Source: Pyrrhosoma nymphula
Taxonomy: Eukaryota > Arthropoda > Insecta > Odonata > Coenagrionidae
Direction: 5' to 3'
Length of the DNA: 64,000 bases
Assembly (NCBI GenBank): GCA_963573305.1
Contig: OY754337.1
Span: 50,357,164-50,421,163, forward strand
In this document: one piece after another, positions 54,290 to 63,280 of the stretch
Numbering within the stretch: position 1 is the stretch's first letter
Layout of the letters: every line of letters begins with the position of its first letter
Notes under the pieces: model-generated
Database searches by the model: none
What the model was told of the DNA's origin: nothing
Seen by the model: only the letters and a program-made list of their open reading frames with translations
Program-made: the position numbers and the translations under genes

Positions 54290-54610
54290 TGCAATTGCAC
54301 CAATGGTGTGGTGCGCAGTCAGGTACACGGTTGTAAAGATGTACATCAAAGAGGGTGAAATTCATCATGAAAAAATCGTTTAACTTGTTCCTATAAACCC
54401 CCCCTGAGATTCGCCTTGAATTAAGATGGCTCAGTGGTGTAACTGGCTAACACATCTGACTAGCAATTGGGAGAATTGAGTTTGAATCCCGGTCAAGTCA
54501 AATGATTCTTTCACGGCAAATTTCACCCTCTTTGGTGTACATCTTTACACCCGTGCTCTTGACTGCATATCACATCATTTGTGCAGTCGCAATGATTGGA
54601 AAACTGCGCT
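54290..54610. repeat. inverted pair of tRNA-derived SINEs
   Basis: A + strand SINE at 54415-54610 has the head gtggtgtaactggctaacac, B box gagtttgaatcccgg, and the body ctctttggtgtacatcttta. Its body is the reverse complement of 54290-54375, a minus-strand copy, giving a hairpin-capable arrangement around 54390. Confidence 0.7.
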
Positions 54611-54739
54611 CTGCAAAAATACCAACCTTGTGCCATGCTTCAACCCATTTTATCACATTAGGTTCATGTCCACAAGTTAAGTTTCAAAAACTTATTCCGC
54701 TAAACCTTCTATGATTAAACCCCATTCAAGTACAGGGTA

Positions 54740-55230
54740 CAAGCTTGGTCCGAAAAGTTTCAGGACTGATTTTTTATAAATTTATTGAAATACATTACAA
54801 CTTATCCCATTAAAGTCACCACCCCTTTCTGGCCACACTTGTTTCGTAATAGGGTGTCCACAGCTGGAATCACGAAGAAAACACTTTTTTGGAATCCTGT
54901 TCTGTACCTCTGGTGACTATCTCCACTTTTATCTCCTCGACTGTGACAAATCTTTGCCCCATGAGGGCAAGCTTGATTCTAGGAAATTGAAAAAAGTCAA
55001 GAGGGGCCAAATCAGGGAAGTACAGGGGCTGAAGGATTGCCATCCCATTTTTTACGCAAAACTTGTGATTAACGTGGGTTAAATGAGTGGGAGCATGCCA
55101 TGGTGTAACATTCATTGATTGGTGTGCTAAGGTTCTGGTCTTCTCCTTGAGACACTTTCATGCAAATTTCTCAAAATTATGAGATGGTAAAAACGATTGA
55201 TTGTTTGACCTTATGTTCACCTTTGGCCAA
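54740..55230 (-). mobile_element. mariner-type transposon fragment
   Basis: The minus strand encodes NVTPWHAPTHLTHVNHKFCV (decayed HDNAPAH region), ILQPLYFPDLAPLDFFQFPR (canonical PxSPDLAPxDFFLFP, third catalytic Asp retained in FPDLAP) and KLALMGQRFVTVEEIK. The left end has the mariner-like ttggtccgaaaagtttcagg. The N-terminal half is absent. Confidence 0.75.
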
Positions 55231-55559
55231 TACATGCACGGCTACGTCATAGACAATACACAGTACAGTTCATTGTCGTGAACCTGGGATGGTAACTCGA
55301 AAGAGGGGAAATACGTGGAAGAGAGGGGGAACATTGGAGGGGTATCTGCCCGCCATACGTCGTGCGCAGTAAGCGATTTTGGTTCGGACTAGACCAAGTT
55401 CTTACAATTTCGCTCATCAAGGGGTAGGGTTTTCAAGCCTCATGAGGTTTACCTCTTCTCTGACAGCGTTCTTGCCTTGGCTGACCTGGACAACATGCGA
55501 GCATAAACAAGTCAGCCCATTCGACTTCTGATTTGAAGGGGAACCGTCCTCCCCTTCCA

Positions 55560-56125
55560 TAGTTGGTATGTATTAACGATTCAAAAAATCAACAAATAAA
55601 ACTAATCGTTATAAATGTAGTTAACTATTTAACTTAGCCGTTATTTTTAGAAGAGTTAACTTATAATCGTTAAAATTATACATTAACTGATGCAAAACTA
55701 ACTTCAGTTAATTTTTTTCGTTAAGCTTTGGCGAATGTCGACCTTTTCGAATTTCTTGAATTTGAAATTTGTCCCAATTGCTAAAAATAGATTTTAAAAG
55801 CTGCTTTTTAAAATTAACTGAAAAAGTAACTTTTCACGTAAAAGTTAATTTTTTTTAACTTTAACTTTAACCAGTTACTTTTTCAAAAAAGTAACATTTA
55901 ACCTTAACTAGTTGAATAAATTCTACTGTTTCAGGCTGGATATGGTGGAAGTTCTCGATATTCATAATGAATAAAGACACTTGGTAATCTTCCACAGATT
56001 AAATCTGTGGAAGATTACCAAGTGTCTTTATTCATTATGAATTTAACTAGTTGCTTTTTGCAGAGATTAACTTTAACTTTAACCAGTTAATTTTTTTTGG
56101 TAACTTTCCCAACTATGTCCCCTAC
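55560..56125. repeat. AGTTAAC-rich dispersed repeat, flank copy
   Basis: Consists of overlapping gttaac/ttaactttaacc words, and its right part (55740-56125) is the reverse complement of 24735-24985. It is interrupted by a 128 bp palindromic insertion at 55915. Confidence 0.7.
55904..56053. mobile_element. palindromic short retroelement with 11 bp target duplication
   Basis: The insert 55915-56042 is flanked by ttaactagttg (55904-55914, 56043-56053). Its right two thirds are a perfect inverted repeat: 55960-56000 and 56002-56042 are exact complements around a single A at 56001. The first part (tcaggctggatatggtggaa) and the arm word atctgtggaaga relate it to the element at 27210-27358. Confidence 0.85.
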
Positions 56126-56289
56126 CTTCCCCATCCCTTTCCACCATGGGGAAACTTCGCGCGTGGCTCCCCTCTCAGTAAGCACTGCTTCCCCTATTTT
56201 CTGAGTTGGACTAGGCCCACCTATGCAGTAGACTACTGAGTTTCGGCCAAGTTATCGCGAATGAACTGTATACAGACATGAAAAGTAAT

Positions 56290-57420
56290 ACAGAGAAGAA
56301 ATAAATTAACAGAATTATAAACACAATATTAGTATCAGACATTTGTCAGTGAATCTTCTAAATATTCTGTGACACTGTAATAACACCTCTTGTTTAGAAA
56401 GTATTTTACCCTCTTTTTAAATATGGAAGGTGAGTAGATAGCTTTAATTTCATTTGGAATTTTATTGAAAATTGTGGAAGCAGAATTATAGGGGCCTTTT
56501 AGGCAGAGAGATCTTGAGTACTGAATTTTGTGTACATTATTTCTGGAGTGGGTGGAGTAATAATGGTAAGAGGCATTGGAAGGAAATTTGTCCAGGTTGG
56601 AATGTACCTATGTAACGTTACTGAATTTTGTGTACATTATTTCTGGAGTGGGTGGAGTAATAATGTAAGAGGCATTGGAAGGAAGTTTGTCCAGGTTGGA
56701 ATGTATGTACTTATGTAACAAGCAGAGTTTAAAATGTATAAAGAAGGAAGTGCAAGGATTTTAGCATTAGAGAAAAGAGGTTTGCCATGGGTACATAAGG
56801 AGACTTGGTACATGGTCTTAGTTGCTTGTTTCTGTGCTGAAAAAGCTCTTCTAGAGGCAGTTGAATTACCCCAGAATAAGATACCATAGGACAAGTGCGA
56901 ATGAATTTTAGCAAAATACAACTTTTTTTAACTCATCAAAGGAGATAACAGGTGCTAGCTTTCTAAGCATATAAATGCCAACAGATATTTTATTTACTAT
57001 AGCTTGAATCTGATGTGACCAATCGAGGGAATCGGAGATGATAAGCCCTAAAAACTTGGTAGTATTTATACTATCTAAGTGTTGATTATTATTATTACCA
57101 GGAAAAGGAACCACATTATTAGGAATCTTATGAAGGAATTGAAGAAAGACCATTTTTTATTCGTTAAGCATGAGATTATTATTGCTGCACCATCGTTTCA
57201 TTTCTTTGACAGTCATGTTCCTAAGGTGAAGTAAATTTTGAGGGCTATTGGCGGTTATTATGGTGGAAGTATCATTCGCGTTAAGAATTGTTTTACAATA
57301 GGATAAATGGCTTTGAAGGTCATTAATAAATAATAGGAATAGGAGTGGTCCTAGGAGGGACCCTTACGGTACCCCCATTTGTGGGGGACAACTCCGTGGA
57401 ATGAAATAAAAGAGTTGAAA
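56290..57420 (-). mobile_element. Jockey/I-like LINE fragment
   Basis: Minus strand: GSLLGPLLFLLFINDLQSHL, the motif C region reading NANDTSTI (expected ADDT), MKRWCSNNNLMLNE, NTTKFLGLIISDSLDWSHQI, YMLRKLAPVISFDELKKVVF, HSHLSYGILFWGNS and FSAQKQATKTM. This is the palm and thumb of a Jockey-type reverse transcriptase with the first catalytic Asp replaced by Asn. It contains a 100 bp tandem duplication. Confidence 0.8.
56521..56720. repeat. 100 bp tandem duplication
   Basis: 56521-56620 and 56621-56720 both start ctgaattttgtgtacattat and run through ggcattggaaggaa and tccaggttggaatgta with few differences. It lies near the 3' part of the minus-strand LINE. Confidence 0.92.
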
Positions 57421-57479
57421 TGACCTTAACATTTGATTGCAACTGACATGCTTTCTTTGGTCTCGGAGAACTTTTTAAT

Positions 57480-58010
57480 TTCCACTATGATCTGGCTATC
57501 GTCCGGCCACACCTTGAATATGCAGCGAGCATATGGGATCCGGTGCAGAAAGACTTAATCCGGGAACTTAATAAAATACAAAGGAAAGCTGCGCGATTCG
57601 TCAAAAACTGCTACGGGCGTACACACAGCGTTACACAGATGTTAAACGAATTAGGCTGGAAGCCGCTAGAGACTTGGAGGCTGCGTGCTAGGCTTAGATT
57701 ACTTGAACAATTGAGAATAGATATCTTTCAGAGCGACACGGAGAACATCATATTAGAACCCCACTATGTTTCCAGGTCCGACAGAAACTATAAATTAAGA
57801 GAGATATTTTGCCGAACGGATAGGTACGGGAATTCGTTGTTCCCCCGAACAATAAGTGACTTTAATAAATGCTAGGCGTAATTTAATTAGAGCGTTTCCT
57901 TTTTATATGTAAACGGTTGGTGTCCTAACACCCTATTGAGGCAGCTTGCGGGTTTAGTTATGAGACCACACACCTATTGAGGCAGCTTGCGCGGTAGTAT
58001 GTAGATGTAG
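57480..58010 (+). mobile_element. family-2 LINE 3' part
   Basis: An open frame to 57875 encodes VRPHLEYAASIWDPVQKDL, NKIQRKAARFVKNCYGRTHS, LNELGWKPLETWRLRARLRL, NIILEPHYVSRSDRNYK and DRYGNSLFPRTISDFNKC, a complete C-terminus of a CR1/Jockey-type protein. The 3' UTR is short (about 130 bp), with a local repeat of cctattgaggcagcttgcg and the tail gtagatgtagatgatg. It is the best-preserved family-2 end in the window. Confidence 0.85.
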
Positions 58011-59745
58011 ATGATGATTGGGCTTTGGTTTCCATGTTGTACCTGATCACTCATGTTTTGTAACCTGTAATAATAGTCTGAAGAAATGTGTCATCATTGT
58101 TTGCCCACTCAAGAAGATTCTGGCTGGCTTATTCAAACTGAAGTTGTTTTTGCACCTCCGTCATTAGTTGTAATTAATCTCAAAATCACTGAATGTAAAA
58201 AGAAATTCCTAAACAAAGACAACTGCAGCTCTACAATGGGTTGATTTAACAGCAAGAAACAAGGAAGACGTTTGGTCAAAACATTGCCATCTCATGAGGT
58301 TTTCTTCAAAACATTGCCATGTTGCCTGCACGATGCTATGTCGACTGAAAGTCTCATAACTAAACCAGTCCAGGAACTTTTTGAACTGACCTCGCAGTGT
58401 CTATAGGTATAGTGAAACACCTAAAGGCAAAATTTCAATGTAGTGAAATAAGAAAGGCTGCCCCTCCCATCATCATAGGCATGTATGTACGTGTAAAAAA
58501 ATCAATATAGGTACTTAGTGAAATATTTGATTAAGTGAAATCATTTTGACAGGCCCAAACCACAGGTTGTATACAGTGTATATTATGAGCTTGAATATTT
58601 CCTGGAATTTAAAAACTGAGATTCGCTGTTCATTTAATGGTTGATTGCATTAGTTTGCAAGCGACAAATTTTCCATTTTGTCTTTAACTGTTTAGCACAG
58701 ACAGTATTTTCACTATCTTCATGCAAAAGCAGCATAAATTGGTATTAATAAAATTTTGGTTATGGTCAAGCCTGCCAGTTACCATACTTATGATCTGCAT
58801 AAAAACCCTCCCATTTCTTGCCAAATATTGGCTGTAAAAAGTGTGATATGGGGTGAAAAATAAACAGAACAATGGGTAATGATGCAATAATATTACTCAT
58901 ATCAGAGAATCTTGTAATGTTTCAATGATTTTATGAACAGTTTATAATATTAAATTTATTTTTCCTCATGAAGATGCCTTATATTGATGCTCATAATCAG
59001 TAGCATACATATGCAACCCACAACACAAGCACGGCGTTGATATTTTCCACTCATGAGAACAACTGATTGTGAGATACCCATTGAAAAATGTGGAACCACT
59101 TTGCTGATTTGTTCAACAATAGTTTCAAATATTTGCGAACTATTTTGATTATCTCCGAAATTTTCCTACATGATAATGTCATATTCCCCCATTCACAGTC
59201 ATTCTCTTTTATTTACTAACATTTTCAAACTTTCCATGATGTGCATTTCTATGTCATATTGTAGTTTCACCATAATATTTTGCGTATATCAGTTTGTAAC
59301 GTGTATTTCACAATATGTAATAATTTCCAGCGTCTCTTGGGCATTTAAATTGTAGCATATCCTGTGAGTGTATGCAATCTAAATAAACTGCCTTGCTGTG
59401 TGGATTGCAGAAACATGCAGGAGACTGTCGCTCATACTTTCTTCCCATTACATATTTCCTTCATTGCATGGATTCACTGCTAGTGCAACCTAACCTACAA
59501 TTTCGTGCTATGAGATCAACAAATTAAAAATTGGGTCATATTTCAGCTGTCTTTCATTAAGAGAAAACTCTTAAATTTTAACTGTCAAATATTTTCCAAA
59601 GACACTCACACTAAACATGCAATGGTTGCATGAAGGATATCCACCACATATCCCATTAATGAGCAGATCGCTAATGTATATGCAATGCACATCTCTGGTT
59701 GGATAGCCATTAATGTAGAACTATGGGTGCTATGCAGTGTATATA
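58011..59745. other. intergenic, no recognisable gene
   Basis: AT-rich, CpG-poor DNA with only short frames. No transposon ends noticed. Confidence 0.35.
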
Positions 59746-59876
59746 CAGGGTCGGATTAAGGTCGTTGTTTTGGGGCGGGCGGTTTGCTAGTTTCCGGGGG
59801 TATAGAATACTTAATGACCACCATTTTTCCTTACTTTACGAGGAAGACATACACACACCCCCTTAATCAGCCACTG
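59746..59876. mobile_element. hAT-like MITE
   Basis: 131 bp with ends cagggtcggattaagg and, inverted, cagtggctgattaagg, and a G/C-rich inner part. The flanks are both (TA)-rich (tgtatata, atatacat), so the target duplication cannot be confirmed. Confidence 0.6.
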
Positions 59877-59938
59877 ATATACATTAGATATTATTTTTTA
59901 TATCCACTTATTTGATATAAATGTTTAGGAAATGTACA

Positions 59939-60658
59939 CAGTGGCATAGCCAGGTTTTGGGTCAAGGGGGGGGTGGAAAATTTTTAGAGGGCGCCAACTT
60001 GTAAATGAACCAGTTTACTAAACTTTGCAAATTTTGGTGATGCAGGTGGATGGGTTTGTAGAAAATATGACAATTAACAACGTATTATTCTTATTCCCAC
60101 ATATTTATATAGCTCTTGATTCAATGATGTAGTCTGTATAGCTAATTCTCACTTATCATTGCAGCTCTGACAATTGTCTGCTTTGAGTGCGCTCGTAGTT
60201 CATTCTTTGTGCATGAGTTTTTTTCTTCTTGGTTTCATGTTTGCAAAGTTCATTATATCATTGCTAAAATCAAGTGACTAAAGCTTCTCTCAATACTTAG
60301 CAACGACAAATTGGATAAATGACCATATGACATGGTTGACCGTGTGTACGTTTTTATTACCTTAAGTCTGCTGAAACATCTCTCTGCCATCGCACTGCTT
60401 ACTGGTAAAGTAAGATAAATTTTATACAAGTTGAACAAATTTGGATATAAACTTTTCATGTCGTTAACTTGAATGAATTCTAATACTGTGTCAACATTAA
60501 GCTTTTCACCCTCTGCAGAAAAATTACAGTACAAGGCATACAGGCTTTACAGATGGGAATTACAGACTTTAGAGTGGAGGAAAATTCACAGACTTAGAGG
60601 CACCAGAACACAGGGAGTGGGGGGGGGGGGGCATTCGCCCCCCCTGGGTACGCTACTG
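59939..60658 (-). mobile_element. hAT element, internally deleted, with transposase C-terminus
   Basis: Ends are cagtggcatagccagg and, inverted, cagtagcgtacccagg. The flanks are aatgtaca and aatgtacc (7 of 8 identical). The minus strand 60534-60253 encodes DTVLEFIQVND, NLFNLYKIYLTLPVSSAMAE and RCFSRLKVIKTYTRSTM: the hAT C-terminal dimerisation domain with the usual PVSSAxAERxFS motif. The upstream transposase is deleted. Confidence 0.88.
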
Positions 60659-60699
60659 AATGTACCTAGTAAAATGTACATAATATATTTTTAATAATG

Positions 60700-61000
60700 T
60701 CACTCACTCAGTGAGTCAACCCGAAGGTTGGTTTGGATGGTTGAGGGTAGAGCTCACCCAGGACTAAGCCACAGGCGTGTGAATTTCACACATTCAGGGT
60801 AGGGGGGCCAGTTCCTTTCCCTGGGCCACCTCGCACTCAGAGGATTTGACTTTTGTATAATTGAATGAATGGAAGAATTATTCTCTGGGTCACTTTTAAA
60901 ATTTAATATATTTTTATATTTGCTGATATATAAAGGTTTTTAACTTTGCAACTGCTTAAAATTGTCTGCAGAGATCACTATGTTAATTTTTATATATGCC
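60700..61000. other. unassigned repeat-like block
   Basis: 60714-60845 (ccgaaggttggtttggatgg through cctgggccacctcgcactc) is more GC-rich than its neighbours and looks like an inserted element, but I cannot classify it. Confidence 0.3.
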
Positions 61001-61004
61001 TACC

Positions 61005-61200
61005 TATTATCCTGCCCGGCATTGCAGGGGTGTATGGCATGGGGTGTTAGGACACCAGCCATGAACTACAGGTGGTGCAACAAGAAAGGAATTAGACGAG
61101 GGTAAGGATAAATAGTGAAATGTGCGTAGATGTCTTAGTGTCTTGCTCTGTTTTTAACAAGCAGTCACTAATGGGTATAGGAAGGAGTTTTCATACATAT
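61005..61200 (-). mobile_element. LINE 3' fragment
   Basis: The minus strand begins with a decayed tip (ctacctattatcctgcccgg, gtatggcatggggtg, ttaggacacc) and shares agtgtcttgctctg with 28695-28920. Confidence 0.5.
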
Positions 61201-61520
61201 CAGTTCAGACGCGAGCATCAAATGGGTGGAGAGAACCAACAACAAAGAAGTCTGTTGAAGAAGTTGGAGAGAAAAGAAGTATAATGAAAACTAGGTGAAG
61301 AGGGAGAGACAAACTAATTGGACACATTTTGTGACATAAGCCTATTGAGAACTATAATGGAAGGAGAGTTGAATGTGAAGAATTTCAGAAGAAGACCAAG
61401 ACTGGAATAGGTACATCAACCAAATTATAAAGGATGTCAAAGTGAAAAATTATGTGAAAATGAAGTGGTTGGTGGAGAGGAGAGTACAGTGGAGAGCTGC
61501 TGCAAACCAATCTTTGGATT
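61200..61520 (+). mobile_element. LINE C-terminal tail
   Basis: The + strand reads, across frame breaks, LLRTIMEGELNVKNFRRRPR followed by YVKMKWLVERRVQWRAAANQ. This is the arginine-rich tail ending of the LYGAETWTL-type LINE group. It ends just before the Penelope-like fragment. Confidence 0.55.
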
Positions 61521-61639
61521 GATTACTCCTGATGATGATCAGTTTAGAAGTGTATCTCTCTTATTTTATTGCTTCTATAGGTTTCAGAGATGCACTGCAG
61601 GGTTGGATCCCATGTTTTCAGGTTCAACAGCATGCATCA

Positions 61640-62110
61640 GTGTCATAATGACAAATGTTTTCTACTCCGTTACAGGAGGCATCTTCAGGTTGAAGTGGAG
61701 ATGTTATTCATTGGATAATAGCCAGATTATAATGGGAAGTTGTTGGTGCCAAAAATCCTGCTCAATTTGGTTCTGTGTTTCCATTGGTTAGGGGTTTGAA
61801 TAGCCTTTTCCTTGTTGTTGCCAGTGAATATCCATCCTCTCTGTTGAAATTCTCTGGATTCTTCATAGCTTTAATGGCCTCGTGAATCACCCTTGGGAAG
61901 TATCTTCTTTCCTTTGCGGTCACCCTTGTGTTTTGCAATTCAACGTTGTGGCCAGGTTCCAATCAGAGATGTTCCGCAATGGCTGAGATCAGAAGTCTTT
62001 CTTTTTCAGTGCTCTCTCATGTTCCTTGATTCTAACTTGTACTACTTTGCCTGTTTGCCCTATGATGTAGACTTGATGCAGAGCAGGTATTTTGGCACCA
62101 CCAACTAGCC
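61640..62110 (-). mobile_element. Penelope-like element: GIY-YIG nuclease end and 3' motif
   Basis: The minus strand gives VYIIGQTGKVVQV and RIKEHERALKKK (GIY-YIG segment, about 62075-61990), then SAIAEH, GHNVELQNTRVTAKERRYFP and HEAIKAMKNPENFNREDGYS. This is the C-terminal endonuclease order of Penelope-like elements. The following 3' sequence carries cctgaagatgcctcctg and gtagaaaacatttgtc, the CTGA(A/T)GA...GAAA layout of the hammerhead-like motifs these elements carry. Two or more frame breaks are present. Confidence 0.75.
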
Positions 62111-62559
62111 ATTACAAGGGTGTCCGGCGACCTGGAAAACTCAGGGAAATATTTTCTCCTGGAAAACTCAGGGAAATTTTGCATTTTCCTGAAAAACCCT
62201 TGAAAATGCACAGCAGCGGATTTCCATTAAGACAAAGAGAGAGAGGCTTAACCTGTGCTTTTGATTGAATTATGCTTGGCTCACAATGAACATAGCCTTG
62301 CGCTCCCAGTTCATTTCATACTCTTTTTGTAGCTGTGTGCCCGCTCGCAGCTTACGCTTCATCACCTCTCCCTTTGCGCAGTCCAGGGGGCAAATTGCAT
62401 AACAAGGCAAATTCCACATGGAATAATTCCCATGTAAAATGGCCGATACCAATGGAATCGGAATTGATACCGAAATACGATTGTATATCTCCGTCAGCGG
62501 AAACAGAATTCTGCACGGAAATCTTGATTCCGTTCGAAGGGCCATACAAATGGAATTCT

Positions 62560-62858
62560 TGGTGTTCACGGGGGGCCCGAAATGCCGATATATTTGCTTG
62601 GACAAAAAAAATAGCTAAATTATTTTTTCAGTTTTCAAGTAGATACCTATTAAAATACCTTCAATTTTTCCAGAGAGCGAACAGTGAAGATTTTAACAAA
62701 AATAAATACGTATTATTTGCTATTTGGTGAAACTGTTTAACTGCGCCATAAGCATAATAAGCATAAAATCATAACAGAAAAATATTTTTTTTAACTTTCC
62801 AACGGGGCCCCAAATTTTTGTGTGCCCAGGGGCCCCGGCATGTCCTAAGACGGCCCTG
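62560..62858. mobile_element. probable hAT-like MITE, right end clear
   Basis: The right end, read inwards, is cagggccgtcttaggacatg, clearly related to CAGGGCCGTCCTTAGG of the element at 51284. ggggccc boxes follow on both sides (ggggggcccgaaatgccg near 62568; ggccccggc near 62830). The left terminus and target duplication are not clear. Confidence 0.5.
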
Positions 62859-63121
62859 CACGCATCTCCAAACGTAAGGACTTCTGAAACTAATACGGAG
62901 ACGTTTTCGGTTATACACTGTTAAACTTCTAAATATTTTGGGAATTAGGTGCGAATTGAAAATGGATTTTAATTCACAGCTAAAAAAATTTAAAATCCAA
63001 GCAAAAATTCTTACCTGTACCCATGGTATTACTAATACATCGTAAGGCATGGTATTACTATTAATAATACCATGCCTTTACCAAAATTTAAATAGAACGC
63101 CAGACCTATCGACATAGTCAA

Positions 63122-63129
63122 TATCGATA
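63122..63129 (+). promoter_or_regulatory. TATCGATA (DRE) box
   Basis: A perfect 8 bp palindromic DRE, the core-promoter motif of insect housekeeping genes. It is followed by gcgatag and, 38 bp later, by caatggcgg. It lies in a CpG-rich stretch where no transposon is recognised. Confidence 0.5.
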
Positions 63130-63139
63130 AGCGATAGAT

Positions 63140-63280
63140 CGAGTTTCGCAAGTTTCTTCGCTGACAATGGCGGTATGCCCAATGAGAAGTTGCTGGAAAA
63201 TTGACTCACCCGTTATACTTTTGAGCAGTGGACCTTGAAGCGGCATATCCTTCCAAAATTGTCATGAAATTGCTCTTTAG
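63140..63280 (+). other. candidate first exon of a downstream gene
   Basis: Following the DRE box, the + strand holds acaATGGCGG (63167; frame closed after 23 codons) and a later ATG at 63264 reading MKLLF before a near-perfect donor, ttag|gtaagt, at 63281. No protein family can be assigned. Intron sequence would continue to the window edge. This may be a 5' UTR exon. Confidence 0.4.

Noticed and set aside
59746..59876. 8 bp target duplication for the MITE
   Set aside because: The flanks tgtatata and atatacat are both TA-rich but not identical; the duplication is not claimed.
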